Counted from the stretch's first letter, positions 22,805-31,661 are shown. The stretch is 39,694 bases of DNA from CAZVYJ01 sp964631565 (GCA_964631565.1 CAZVYJ010000026.1:1-39694); one strand, 5' to 3'. Made by a program: numbers and translations. Notes: generated by a model not told the origin, from the sequence alone.

Positions 22805-23581
22805 CTACTCCACATCCACGATGCGTTCGTCGTTGCGTGCGACTATCTTTCCGCCGGGGGGAACAATCAGGAAATCGTCATCCCACTCGCCCGTGAAAAG
22901 TTTTCTCAGCAGCAACATGTTGCCGTCGCGCAGGGAGAAGCTCCACCCCTTCTCCGCGGCGAATTTGCGAGCCTCGTCGATAAACGGCGTCTCATCGCAG
23001 ACACCCATCTTCAGGTAAAGCATATTGGAGTAGTTTTTCAGCCCGTCGCCGAGCGTCGCCATTATGTAGTCTGCGTTTTCTTTCCCGTGCTTCGCGACCA
23101 GGGTTTCGTAGCTGTCCGCCAGGCCCAGCTTGCCCATAACGCCGGTCCGGCCGTATGCGGGCTGGGCGTACCCGCCCTCCTCGAAGTCATTTCTCTCCGA
23201 CCAGCCGGTCGTCATGTAGTACGTACCCGGGTGCTCGTTGAAATACTCGCTGTAGGCCGCCCGCGAACCGAAGAAAAACGTGATGCAGTCGTGCGCCCTC
23301 GGCAGGACAAGCCGGATATCCCTTGCCTGCACGCCGGCCAGTCCGTCGTTGCACCGGCCGTAGCCGAGCAAAATCGCCTCGTAGCCGGCGTCGCGGTCAA
23401 CCGCGTCGATGGTCGCCTGCACCTTTGCGACCATGTCGGCCGTCTCCAGGTCGTGCAGACCCTTGCGGAGAAACTCCACATCGACATGATGAGGCCCGAC
23501 CGCCGCGAGATAGCACGCCTCGCGATAGACGATTTCACAGCCGATAAACTTGAATTTGCGCGATCCGGAGATTTGGGACAT
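22805..23581 (-). CDS. DUF1638 domain protein
   Basis: A 258-residue cytoplasmic protein of the DUF1638 family. The N-terminus KFIGCEIVYREACYLA carries the family cysteine-glutamate (C15, E16). A YGRCNDG motif around residues 74-80 and a CITFFFGSR block around 99-107 follow. DUF1638 proteins are known to occur beside corrinoid-dependent methyltransferases and URO-D-like proteins; their biochemistry is not established. The ATG follows the stop of the zinc-ribbon gene by 8 bases, and AGGAAG lies in the last codons of that gene, so translation is coupled. It is the last gene of the nadE operon. The cysteines and histidines would suit a metal or cobalamin role, which is inference. Confidence 0.82.
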   Translation of the reverse strand: MSQISGSRKFKFIGCEIVYREACYLAAVGPHHVDVEFLRKGLHDLETADMVAKVQATIDAVDRDAGYEAILLGYGRCNDGLAGVQARDIRLVLPRAHDCITFFFGSRAAYSEYFNEHPGTYYMTTGWSERNDFEEGGYAQPAYGRTGVMGKLGLADSYETLVAKHGKENADYIMATLGDGLKNYSNMLYLKMGVCDETPFIDEARKFAAEKGWSFSLRDGNMLLLRKLFTGEWDDDFLIVPPGGKIVARNDERIVDVE

Positions 23582-23589
23582 GGCTGCGG

Positions 23590-25023
23590 TTACTTCCTTT
23601 TGAACGTTATCTGATGGAACGGCTGGTCCTTGAGATACAATATCATCGTATCCCCGCCCGGAACGAGACGCAGCTTGGCTGAAAGCTTCGCTTCATCCGT
23701 CGCAAGCTCGACTGCGTATAACCCGCCGCCCAGCGACCTGGCCTGGCCGTTTACTCCGGCGTCGGGGAATGAAACGTCCACGCCGTCCCGCCTCTGCGAA
23801 ATTACCATCCGGTTCGTATCGGCCGACTGTATGGCGGCCATAACAGGATCACGCAGCAGCGGCTTGAGATTCCGAGGCTGGACTTCGACAAACTCGCCGA
23901 CCGGCAGTTTGTCGCCCATACCGGCCAGCGGCTGCATTTTTCCGGTGGCGATTGTGCCGATATCGCCGACAACCACGCTGCCGGACTCGATCGTCTGCGG
24001 AACGTCGAAAATGAACGTGAATGTTCCGGAGTTTTTCGGCTCGAGCCGGATTTCCTTCTGAACGGCCTTCGCCGGCATTGCGGAACCATCTCCGGCAAGC
24101 CCGAGGGCGAGATACGCCAGATCGCCGACGACAAGTTTCACGCTTCCGTCGTAAGGCTTGAGCACAAGCGGCGACGTGCCGGCCTTGATCTCGACAGCCA
24201 CCTTCCAGTACAGCCTGCCGGGCTGGGCGGGAAGGTATCCGTCGCTGATGAACATGTCCGCCTTTGAAGAAACCATCCTGCACGTCGCAGGCTCGGGCGG
24301 CGGCTGACTGTCGTCGACCACAACCACTACGCTTCCATCTTCCTTGTTCTCCTGTGTTGAGGATGTCAGGCTGGCCGATGTTTCAGTCTGCCCGGTCTTA
24401 TCAGTCTGCGTCTGAGAAGTCGGCGGCTTGACGGCATTATCGACCTTTGGGGTGTCCTGTTTCGGTGAAGTCGCGGTCGAAGAACTGTCTTTACGGTTCA
24501 TCAGCGCCGACAAGGCGAACAGCCCGACGGCGACGATAATGCAGCCGACAATCAGGAGCGACCAGAACATTCCGTACTGCTTTATTTCGCGGCGCGGCGA
24601 TTTCGGTTTATCAGCGGCGGCGACAGCTTTGAAGTCGTCTATCAGTTCGATGAGGCCGGCGTCGTCGCTTTCGTCCCGATTTCTCTCTGTTATCTGTGCT
24701 ATTTCGAAGTCCTCATCCTCGTGGGGATGCGGAATCCTGATTCTCTCTCCGCAGCCCGGGCAGGTCGCCTTGCGGCCGGCCATGCGAACGGGGACCTTCA
24801 GCCCCCTCTTGCATGATGCACAGATAACGCGAATTTTCTCCTGCATCGCCTGGATGGCGACATCGGCGAAGCCGCCTTCGGACTGCTCTGCAGGAGCTTC
24901 GGGCTCCTGATCGAGATTCGGAACCGTAATTTCCCTGCGGCAGCACGTGCAGGTAATCGTGGAGCCTTTGAGGGACTCGTCCACTTCGTTCGCCATTCCG
25001 CAATAACCGCAAAGAACCTGCAC
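23590..25023 (-). CDS. Double zinc-ribbon, single-pass membrane protein
   Basis: A 477-residue protein of unknown function. Two CxxC...CxxC zinc ribbons are visible: C5/C8 with C25/C28, and C68/C71 with C88/C91. An acidic linker, one transmembrane helix (about 152-175) and a Ser/Thr/Gln-rich low-complexity stretch (about 178-240) follow. A beta-rich domain (about 245-477) resembles DUF4352-type extracellular domains (RLYWKVAVEIKAG, KNSGTFTFIFDVP). The ribbons would be cytoplasmic and the beta domain outside. The start is GTG, overlapping the nadE stop by one base (TAGTG), so it is translationally coupled to nadE. Planctomycetes have many such ribbon-plus-helix proteins, but none with a known role comes to mind. 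Confidence 0.7.
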   Translation of the reverse strand: MQVLCGYCGMANEVDESLKGSTITCTCCRREITVPNLDQEPEAPAEQSEGGFADVAIQAMQEKIRVICASCKRGLKVPVRMAGRKATCPGCGERIRIPHPHEDEDFEIAQITERNRDESDDAGLIELIDDFKAVAAADKPKSPRREIKQYGMFWSLLIVGCIIVAVGLFALSALMNRKDSSSTATSPKQDTPKVDNAVKPPTSQTQTDKTGQTETSASLTSSTQENKEDGSVVVVVDDSQPPPEPATCRMVSSKADMFISDGYLPAQPGRLYWKVAVEIKAGTSPLVLKPYDGSVKLVVGDLAYLALGLAGDGSAMPAKAVQKEIRLEPKNSGTFTFIFDVPQTIESGSVVVGDIGTIATGKMQPLAGMGDKLPVGEFVEVQPRNLKPLLRDPVMAAIQSADTNRMVISQRRDGVDVSFPDAGVNGQARSLGGGLYAVELATDEAKLSAKLRLVPGGDTMILYLKDQPFHQITFKRK

Positions 25024-26672
25024 TATTTGTCCTCCCGGCAGCGATAACGCTGTGCGATGGGAATCCGCCGCCCCGTACCGAACGCCCTGGCGGTAACCTT
25101 CAGCACCGGAGCCGCCTGCTTGCGCTTGTGCTCGGCAAGGTCAACCATACGGATTACCCGCATGACAGTCTGCTCATCAAGCCCGTCGGCGATAATCTGG
25201 TCAGCCGTCATATCCTGCTCGATATAGCGGCGGAGAATTTCATCAAGCACATCATAAGGCGGCAGCTTGTCCTGGTCGAACTGATTCGGTTTGAGTTCCG
25301 CGCTGGGCGGCTTGATGAGCGTGCTTTCGGGAATCCTCTGCCCCGGCGCTTCGGCGTTAAGCTGATGGGCAAGGCGGTAAATAACGGTTTTCAGCACGTC
25401 GCCTATGGGCGCAAGTCCGCCCGCCATGTCGCCGTACAGCGTGCAGTAGCCCACGGACAGCTCGGACTTGTTGCCGGTCGCCAGCGCCAGATGGCCGGCC
25501 GCGTTGCTCATCGCCATCACCAGATTGCCGCGAATGCGGGCCTGGATGTTCTCGGCGGCGACGTCGGCTTGGCCGGAACTGAGTATGTCAACCAGCGATT
25601 TTTCGTAGGCTGCGTGCATCGGCTCTATCGGAACGACGTAATAGTTTATTCCGAGGTTCTTCGCCAGCGCCTCGGCGTCGGCGAGGCTGTGGTCGGAACT
25701 ATACCTGCTCGGCATGGCCAGTGCGTATACGTTTTTCGGGCCTATCGCGTCGGCGGCGAGGGTGGCGACGACGGCCGAGTCGATCCCGCCCGACAGGCCG
25801 AGCACGACGCTTTTGAACCCGCACTTGCAGACGTAGTCCCGCAGGCCGAGCTTTATAGCAGCCGAAAGCCGGGCTATTTCGTCGGCGACCGGTTCGCATC
25901 GACCGGCCGCAGCGGCCATGTCCACAATCAGCAGGTCTTCCTCGAAACTTTTCGCCCGGGCCAGAACCTTGCCGCCGGCAGAAACGACACAGCTGCCTCC
26001 GTCAAAGACAAGCTCGTCGTTGCCGCCGACCTGATTGACGTAGACGACAGCCGCCCCGCTGCGTTTCGCCTGGCGAGCGAAAAGTTCGTCGCGGAGCCTG
26101 GCCTTGCCCATCTGGTACGGGCTGGCGGCCATGTTTATGACTATTTCCGCGCCGTTCTTTGCGAGATGCTCAATCGGGGCCGACCCGTAAAGCTGCCTGC
26201 CTAGCGCCTCAGCGTCCCACAGGTCTTCGCATATGCTCAGGCCTACCCGCCGCCCGCACAATTCGATGCAGTCGGCCTCCGGGCCGGGCTGAAAATACCG
26301 CGTCTCGTCGAAAACGTCGTACGTCGGCAGCAGCGCCTTGACGTGTACGTGCTTCACCTTACCATCCGCCAGCAGCGCCGCGGCGTTCTGCAGTGGCCGT
26401 CCCTGAGCGACGGGCGTGGGCATTACGTAGCCGACAAGGGCCGCTATGCCCCTGCACCGGGCCGCGAGCTTTTCGACGGCCGCCACGGAGTCGGCCACGA
26501 AGCGTTCCCGCCTCAGCAGGTCCCGCGGCGGATATCCGATAACCGACAACTCGCCGAACACGACGAGGTCCGCCCCCGTCTGCCGTGCCTCGGCAATGCG
26601 GGCAACTATTTTTTCACAATTGCCGGCAATGTCCCCGACAATCGGATTAATTTGTGCCAATGCTATTTTCAT
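25023..26672 (-). CDS. nadE: Glutamine-dependent NAD+ synthetase
   Basis: A 549-residue two-domain enzyme that makes NAD+ from nicotinate adenine dinucleotide, ATP and glutamine. The N-terminal nitrilase-type amidase (about 1-265) has the triad E41, K112 and C148 (in FGELSVIGYP, HVKALLPTYDVFDE, LSICEDLW), numbered from the chosen start. The ammonia is passed to the synthetase domain, whose P-loop is SGGIDS near 294-299; LATGNKSELSVGYCTLYGDMAGG is intact. The ATG at 26672 is chosen because GAGGA lies 6 bases upstream; the ATG at 26678 directly abuts that site. It is the first gene of an operon with the zinc-ribbon and DUF1638 genes. Confidence 0.95.
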   Translation of the reverse strand: MKIALAQINPIVGDIAGNCEKIVARIAEARQTGADLVVFGELSVIGYPPRDLLRRERFVADSVAAVEKLAARCRGIAALVGYVMPTPVAQGRPLQNAAALLADGKVKHVHVKALLPTYDVFDETRYFQPGPEADCIELCGRRVGLSICEDLWDAEALGRQLYGSAPIEHLAKNGAEIVINMAASPYQMGKARLRDELFARQAKRSGAAVVYVNQVGGNDELVFDGGSCVVSAGGKVLARAKSFEEDLLIVDMAAAAGRCEPVADEIARLSAAIKLGLRDYVCKCGFKSVVLGLSGGIDSAVVATLAADAIGPKNVYALAMPSRYSSDHSLADAEALAKNLGINYYVVPIEPMHAAYEKSLVDILSSGQADVAAENIQARIRGNLVMAMSNAAGHLALATGNKSELSVGYCTLYGDMAGGLAPIGDVLKTVIYRLAHQLNAEAPGQRIPESTLIKPPSAELKPNQFDQDKLPPYDVLDEILRRYIEQDMTADQIIADGLDEQTVMRVIRMVDLAEHKRKQAAPVLKVTARAFGTGRRIPIAQRYRCREDK

Positions 26673-26752
26673 CGTCATTCCTCAACCGAGCGGGCCGGCA
26701 GGCCCATCCGGCAGGCAAACCTCTGCAAATATGCAATATACGCTCTTGGCCG

Positions 26753-26781
26753 TTGAAAAGCGACCCGCTTAAGAGCATAAT
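26753..26781 (+). promoter_or_regulatory. Promoter of the cupin-like/isomerase pair
   Basis: TTGAAA (26753-26758), a 17-base spacer and CATAAT (26776-26781) form a good sigma-70 promoter. Transcription near 26788 would leave a leader of about 107 nt before the ATG at 26895. Confidence 0.5.
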
Positions 26782-26894
26782 AATAAGTAAGAAATATAAG
26801 TTCATTTCTTTAACCTGGGAATCCCGACCTTCCAGGGAATAACCGTGGGCTGACCGTACAGCGTGCATGTGGGAGCAGCTTTTAAGGAACAGCC

Positions 26895-27200
26895 ATGGAG
26901 TGTGTGAACGCTATATCGAAAGTGCGTTTTGGTTCAGCCAAACCGCAGCGTGTGCAGCTTGCGAAGAACAATGAATTGCAGTCCGAGCTGATATGCATGG
27001 AGCCCGGCCAGCAGTTGAAAGTGTCTTCGACCGAGTGCGCGTATTACATTATCAAAGGCACGGCTTCTCTGACGACCGCCGACAAGACGGCCGATCTCTC
27101 CGCCGGGCAGTTTGTATCCGTCGGACACGACGAAAGGCATACACTGACAGCCAACGGCGACGACAGGCTGATATGCATATCAGTAAGCATTGCACCGTAA
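26895..27200 (+). CDS. Small cupin-like protein
   Basis: A 101-residue soluble protein with the strand order of a single cupin barrel: SELICMEPGQQLKVSS, YYIIKGTASLTTADKTADLSAGQFVSVGHDERHTLTANGDDRLICISVSI. The G(X)5... and PxG turns of cupins are recognisable, but the usual metal-binding His pair of motif 1 is missing; only H in GHDERH remains. It may bind a ligand or act as a structural sensor rather than as an oxygenase. AAGGA lies 6 bases before the ATG. It is followed after 27 bases by a TIM-barrel isomerase gene, so the two probably work on the same sugar derivative. Confidence 0.6.
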   Translation: MECVNAISKVRFGSAKPQRVQLAKNNELQSELICMEPGQQLKVSSTECAYYIIKGTASLTTADKTADLSAGQFVSVGHDERHTLTANGDDRLICISVSIAP

Positions 27201-27227
27201 ACATCCGCAGATTATGGGAGCGGTAAA

Positions 27228-28043
27228 ATGAAACTGGGCATAGTGCAGAACTCGCTCGGCAAGTGCAGCCTTATCGAAACATTTCTGAGAGCGGCGCAGT
27301 GCGGCGCAGACGGCATCGAGCTGCGATACGCCACGGCCGGCCAGATGGAAGAACTCCGCAAAAAGCAGTACCCTCAGGAGCTAAAGGCCCTCATCGAGAG
27401 CAGCGGCGTCGTTGTGCCGTCGCTCTGCCTGTCATGGATGTGCCAGAAACCCGCGCTTACCGGCGCCGCCAAGGTCATCGCAGCCACGCAGGAAGAAATT
27501 ATCAGGGCGATCTCCGTGGCCAATCAGATAGGCACGTCTTTCGTGAGCATCCCGTTCTTCGGAAAGAATCTCATTGAAGTCGAGTCCGATTTCCAGCGGG
27601 CGTGCGACGCCATCATGGAGCTTACTGAAGATGCCGAATCCGCCGGCGTCACGCTGGCGGTGGCATGCGGCCTGAACTTCAGCCAGATGCGGCTTCTGCT
27701 GGACCGGCTCGGCGACCCGCCGAACGTCAAGCTGTGCTTCGACGCCGGCTCGACGTCGGCCCGCAAACTCGACGTGGCGGACGGCGTGCGCGACCTCGGC
27801 CGGGACGCCATCGCGGTCGTCCACATGCGGGATGTCCGCATCGTCGAGGGCCAGCCGCCCGATTACAGCGTGTCGCTCGGCGAGGGCCACGCGGATTTGC
27901 GGGCGCTGGCCAACGCACTGCTTGCTATCGGCTACGACGGCTGGGTCATCGTGGACGTGCCGACGGGCGAAGACCCGGTCGCCCATGCATCGGCAAACAT
28001 TTCCTTCGCCCGCGGACTGCTTGAGGCGGTTCCGTCGGCTTAG
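27228..28043 (+). CDS. Sugar phosphate isomerase/epimerase (xylose isomerase-like TIM barrel)
   Basis: A 271-residue TIM-barrel protein of the AP-endonuclease-2/xylose isomerase-like family. Strand motifs in order: LGIVQNSLGK, GADGIELRYA, VVVPSLCLSWM, TSFVSIPFF, GVTLAVACGL, NVKLCFDAGST, IAVVHMRDV (catalytic-type His), LGEGHADLRAL and GWVIVDVPTG. Metal-binding E31, D173 and H199-type residues can be aligned. Members isomerise or epimerise keto sugars, inosose or hydroxypyruvate; the substrate here is not determinable. GGAGCGG lies upstream of the ATG. It follows the cupin-like gene in the same transcript. Confidence 0.8.
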   Translation: MKLGIVQNSLGKCSLIETFLRAAQCGADGIELRYATAGQMEELRKKQYPQELKALIESSGVVVPSLCLSWMCQKPALTGAAKVIAATQEEIIRAISVANQIGTSFVSIPFFGKNLIEVESDFQRACDAIMELTEDAESAGVTLAVACGLNFSQMRLLLDRLGDPPNVKLCFDAGSTSARKLDVADGVRDLGRDAIAVVHMRDVRIVEGQPPDYSVSLGEGHADLRALANALLAIGYDGWVIVDVPTGEDPVAHASANISFARGLLEAVPSA

Positions 28044-28066
28044 GTTTACTTAAAGTTTCTTCGTGC

Positions 28067-28138
28067 GGCGGCCTTCCCAAGCTGCCGCAGACAGGGTTAC
28101 TTTAGACCATATATCGGTGGCGGCTTGGGAAGGCCGCC
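28067..28138. terminator. 20-bp inverted repeat between convergent genes
   Basis: The left arm GGCGGCCTTCCCAAGCTGCC (28067-28086) pairs with the right arm at 28119-28138 over 20 bp with a single G-U pair, across a 32-base loop. It lies between the convergent isomerase and lysA genes, so it probably stops both transcripts. The lack of T-runs and the length of the stem make a REP/MITE origin just as possible. Confidence 0.5.
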
Positions 28139-28153
28139 ACCCGGAACAACAAT

Positions 28154-29443
28154 TTAAATATTCAGCTCGGCTGTGAACAGGTCGTCGTATGTCTCGCGGC
28201 GGCGGATGATTCGCCACTTGTCGCCGTCGACCAGCACCTCGGCCGCCCGCGGGCGGGAGTTGTACTGGCTGGACATGACGAACCCGTAAGCGCCGGCCGT
28301 AAATACGGCAATCAGGTCGCCTCGCTTCACCGGCGGCAGGACGCGGTCCTTGGCCAAAAAGTCGCTCGTCTCGCAGACGCCGCCGACGATGTCCATCTTC
28401 ACGCCGCCGGGCGCTTCAAAACCGATTTGCCGCTTTGGCGCCGCCTGGCCGGCCGGAAGCGACGCCGGGTACACGAAATGCTCAGCCTCGTAAAGCGCGG
28501 GGCGGATGAGGTCGGTCATGGCCGCGTCCACTATCGCGAACTGCCTGTCGCCGCCCTGCTTGATGTAGAGCGTGCTGCAGAGCAGTATGCCTGCGTTGCC
28601 GGCGATTGACCGGCCGGGCTCGACGATGATTTCCAGATTCGCATTCTTCAGCAGCGGGACGATTTTCCCGGCGTAATCGTCGGCAAGCGGGCTTCTGCCG
28701 GTTTCGTAGTCGGCCGCGAAGCCGCCGCCGATGTCGAGCGTCCGCACCTCAAAACCCCTGCCGCGGAGACGGTCTATCATCCTGAGCGTCTTGGCAATCG
28801 CCTCGACGTACGGCTCGGGCGAGTATATCGGCGAGCCGATGTGCAGGTGCACGGCGTCCAGCCGCACGTTCGCGTCCCGGCCGTACGCATCGAAAAACCG
28901 CTCCGCCCGCTCGATATCCACGCCGAACTTGGTTTCCTTCCTGCCGGTCGTGGTGTAGCGGTGTGTTTTCGGGTCCACGTCCGGGTTGACCCGCAGCGCA
29001 GCCCGCACTTTTCGGTCCCTGCCGGCCGCCGCTGCGAGGCGCGAAAGGTTCTCGAACTCCGCTTCCGACTCGACGTTGAAAAGGCCGATGCCGGCCTTGA
29101 TCGCCTCGTTGATTTCGCGGTCCGTCTTTCCGACGCCTGCGTAGACGATTTTTTTGCAGTCGGCGCCGGCCGCCTGAGCGCGGGCAAGCTCGCCGCCGGA
29201 AACCACGTCGAACCCGCAGCCCTCAGCCGCCAGCAGCTTCAATATGTTGATGTTCGCCAGCGATTTGATGGAGAAACATATTGTCGTTTTCAGGGGGGCG
29301 AACGCGGCGGCTATCTGCCTGTAGTGATGGCGCAGCGTCGCCGACGAATAAATGTAAACCGGCGTGCCGGCCTTGGCGGCGATGTCCGCCACGGGCACGG
29401 CTTCGCAAAACAGCTTTCCGTTCCTGTACTCAAAATGATCCAT
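28154..29443 (-). CDS. lysA: Diaminopimelate decarboxylase
   Basis: A 429-residue fold-III PLP enzyme that decarboxylates meso-diaminopimelate to L-lysine. The PLP lysine is K60 in CFSIKSLANINIL. Later motifs: FDVVSGGELARA, VNPDVDPKTHRYTTTG, FGVDIERAERF, HLHIGSPI, LDIGGGFAADY, EIIVEPGRSIAGNAG and the C-terminal VGGVCETSDFLAKDR, which holds the dimer-active-site Cys of the DapDC family. The start is ATG at 29443, where GAGG lies 6 bases upstream; the frame runs a further 14 codons to a TTG. The gene lies 66 bases after glycerate kinase on the same strand. It may be a carboxynorspermidine-type relative, but the ornithine-type sequence is absent. Confidence 0.92.
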   Translation of the reverse strand: MDHFEYRNGKLFCEAVPVADIAAKAGTPVYIYSSATLRHHYRQIAAAFAPLKTTICFSIKSLANINILKLLAAEGCGFDVVSGGELARAQAAGADCKKIVYAGVGKTDREINEAIKAGIGLFNVESEAEFENLSRLAAAAGRDRKVRAALRVNPDVDPKTHRYTTTGRKETKFGVDIERAERFFDAYGRDANVRLDAVHLHIGSPIYSPEPYVEAIAKTLRMIDRLRGRGFEVRTLDIGGGFAADYETGRSPLADDYAGKIVPLLKNANLEIIVEPGRSIAGNAGILLCSTLYIKQGGDRQFAIVDAAMTDLIRPALYEAEHFVYPASLPAGQAAPKRQIGFEAPGGVKMDIVGGVCETSDFLAKDRVLPPVKRGDLIAVFTAGAYGFVMSSQYNSRPRAAEVLVDGDKWRIIRRRETYDDLFTAELNI

Positions 29444-29509
29444 GACTGCCTCAATATTCCTGCTGCCTATAGCATTCCGCCGCAAGGTACCCCGGCGGCG
29501 GGCTACTTT

Positions 29510-30652
29510 CTACTGTTTTCTACGCCTTGGCGATATAAAAGCCCTTACCGCCTCCTCAGCCCGGCGTGCGAGCAGCTCGGCCGGGCGGGCGAGCGCGTCG
29601 GCGAGCGTGACTTCGCCGGCGACCAGCGGTGCGATTGCCGCAAACATGTCCCGTCCCGCGTCGCCGTCGGCCTGGCCGGGTATGCAGATTACCGCGGCGC
29701 CGACCTGGCGAGCAATCTGCGCGACGGTGTAGGCCGTCTTGCCCGATGCGCTCTGCGAGTCGTACCTGCCCTCGCCCGTGATGCACAGGTCGGCGGCGGC
29801 GAGCCTTTTGCGAAGGCTTATGGCGTCGGCCACGATGCTCGCGCCGTGCTGCAGCTTCGCGCCCGCAAAGGCGACAAGCCCCGCCCCAAGCCCGCCGGCA
29901 GCACCGGCGCCGGGCAGATGTTCAACGTCAAGCTTCAGCCTGTTGCGAATGACGGCCGCGAGATGGACCAGGTTCGCGTCGAGCTGTTTGACCATTTCCG
30001 GCGTTGCGCCCTTCTGCGGGCCATAGACGCAGGCTGCGCCGCGCGGACCCGTAAGCGGATTTGTCACGTCGCACGCCACGCGGATGTTCGCCGCGGAGAT
30101 TCGCCTGTCGCGGCCGGTAACATCTATGTCCGCAATATCGCCCACCATTCCGCCTGCGAGTCTGCGGGAAATCACCTTGCCGCGAGCGTCGAGGAATTTA
30201 ACGCCGGTCGCCTGTGCGCAGCCGCAGCCGCCGTCGGTCGTCGCCGAGCCGCCAATGCCGATGACAATTTCCTTCGCGCCGGCGTCGAGCGCCGCCAGAA
30301 TCAGCTCGCCCGTGCCGTACGTCGTAGTGAGCATCGGGTTGCGTTTCGCGGGCGGGACAAGCTCAAGGCCGGATGCCGCGGCCATCTCGATAACCGCCGC
30401 TCGCCCGCCGCCAAGCAGGCCGAAATGAGCTTCGACGCTCTCGCCGAGCGGGCCGGTGACTTTTACCGTGCGTATTTCGCCGCCGGTCGCAGCGACCATG
30501 GCCTCCACGGTTCCCTCGCCGCCGTCGGCCATCGGGCAGATGTCTATCTCGGCGTCGCGGCAGGCGCGTTTCGCTCCGGCCGCAACAGCCTCGGCGACAT
30601 CGCCGGCAGACAGGCATTCCTTGAACGAATCGGGTGCGATGACGATTTTCAT
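29510..30652 (-). CDS. Glycerate 2-kinase (GarK/GlxK family)
   Basis: A 380-residue glycerate kinase of the bacterial GarK type, which phosphorylates D-glycerate using ATP. Seen: IAPDSFKECLSAGDVAEAVA at the N-terminus, MADGGEGTVEAM, YGTGELILAALDAG, IGIGGSATTDGGCGCAQATG, CDVTNPLTGPRGAACVYGPQKGA, LPGAGAAGGLGAGLVAF and ITGEGRYDSQSASGKT. All family signatures are present and length is normal. It starts with an ATG overlapping the upstream metallophosphoesterase stop (ATGA), so it is translationally coupled. The pathway is glycerate salvage from sugar acids, allantoin-type or serine degradation; partners are not in view. Confidence 0.94.
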   Translation of the reverse strand: MKIVIAPDSFKECLSAGDVAEAVAAGAKRACRDAEIDICPMADGGEGTVEAMVAATGGEIRTVKVTGPLGESVEAHFGLLGGGRAAVIEMAAASGLELVPPAKRNPMLTTTYGTGELILAALDAGAKEIVIGIGGSATTDGGCGCAQATGVKFLDARGKVISRRLAGGMVGDIADIDVTGRDRRISAANIRVACDVTNPLTGPRGAACVYGPQKGATPEMVKQLDANLVHLAAVIRNRLKLDVEHLPGAGAAGGLGAGLVAFAGAKLQHGASIVADAISLRKRLAAADLCITGEGRYDSQSASGKTAYTVAQIARQVGAAVICIPGQADGDAGRDMFAAIAPLVAGEVTLADALARPAELLARRAEEAVRAFISPRRRKQ

Positions 30653-31542
30653 TTGTGTTCCTGAAGATCGAGTATTTCGAGCCGCTTTTCTTTGTAAGTG
30701 CTGCCGATGTTGACAACTTCGAGCCGGCCCATGCGGCAGCGCATCGGCCAGTGCGAATGCCCGCAGTAAACATGCGTGACCTTGGGGCAGTCGAGCAGCA
30801 CCTCGCCGAAACGCCCTGACCCCATATAGGCGGCCGCGAACGCGAACGGGTCGGGCCGGTCCTGAGGCACGAGTGCGGCGAACGGCAGGTGATGTATGAA
30901 AGCGATTATCCTGTCAGCCCTCGCGGCGGTTTCCCGCAACTGCCCGGCAAGCCGATCGGCCAATAGTTCGACGAACTGTTCGTCGGTCATTGTCAGCCTG
31001 GCCCATCGGCCGTCGCCCCACCGCGTGCCCATGGACATGTGATGCTCCGTCAGCACGTCGCGATGGCGTGCGACAAGTTCTTCGTACTCGCCGCCCAGGT
31101 ATTCCGCCGCGCCTGGAGTGAGCTTGGCTCGGTAAAAATCCAGCGGTATGCCGAGCGACTCGTAGCGAAAACCGTAATCGTACCAGCCCACCGAGCCGAC
31201 AAGCCCGACGCCGTCGAGCACCACCGGTTCGTGGTCGAGTACCGTAAATCCTTCCGCCGCAGCAGCCTGCGGAATGAGCATTTCGTAGCGTTCGATGGAA
31301 GTTTCGCCGTTTCCGCACCACAGGCAGTGATTGCCCGGCACGAGCAGTTTTTTAGCAGGCATATCCGCAAAGAGCCGCAAACAGTCGCCAAGATGATTCA
31401 AATCGGCCCCGGCCGTGTCGCCGACCAGCACCAGCACATCGCCCTGCCGGGCCAGCGAGCGCACCTCGTCCGCCAGTTTTTCGGTCGGCTTTCGAGACCT
31501 CGGTACGTCGTAATGCAGATCGGCAGTAATGAACAGTTTCAT
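30649..31542 (-). CDS. Calcineurin-like metallophosphoesterase
   Basis: A 297-residue protein of the dinuclear metallophosphoesterase superfamily. All metal-binding blocks are present: D8-L-H10, GD at 41-42, the GNH motif at 70-72, a histidine in AFIHHLP and the GHSH loop in VYCGHSHWPM. No signal peptide is seen. The specific substrate (nucleotide, phosphoprotein or other diester) cannot be chosen. It starts at ATG 31542, is the first gene of the operon with glycerate kinase and lysA, and overlaps the next gene by 4 bases. Its promoter lies unusually close (31554-31582). Confidence 0.85.
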   Translation of the reverse strand: MKLFITADLHYDVPRSRKPTEKLADEVRSLARQGDVLVLVGDTAGADLNHLGDCLRLFADMPAKKLLVPGNHCLWCGNGETSIERYEMLIPQAAAAEGFTVLDHEPVVLDGVGLVGSVGWYDYGFRYESLGIPLDFYRAKLTPGAAEYLGGEYEELVARHRDVLTEHHMSMGTRWGDGRWARLTMTDEQFVELLADRLAGQLRETAARADRIIAFIHHLPFAALVPQDRPDPFAFAAAYMGSGRFGEVLLDCPKVTHVYCGHSHWPMRCRMGRLEVVNIGSTYKEKRLEILDLQEHK

Positions 31543-31553
31543 GGCTTCCGGGG

Positions 31554-31582
31554 ATTATAAGGATTTTGCACATTTCAGCCAA
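31554..31582 (-). promoter_or_regulatory. Near-consensus promoter with very short leader
   Basis: On the minus strand TTGGCT (31577-31582), a 17-base spacer and perfect TATAAT (31554-31559) precede the metallophosphoesterase gene. Only 11 bases separate the -10 box from the ATG, so the mRNA leader is about 5 nt. A CGGAAG between them is too near the transcription start to be a normal ribosome-binding site. Confidence 0.6.
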
Positions 31583-31661
31583 GTTGCCTCTGATTTGTTG
31601 TGACATCGGCAGGAACCGGTGAGAAAATCCCGCGTTGAAGTTTCCTGAAAGGATACAGACC

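Noticed and set aside
28841..30664. A 607-codon plus-strand frame opposite lysA and glycerate kinase
   Set aside because: It is the shadow of two well-defined minus-strand enzymes.
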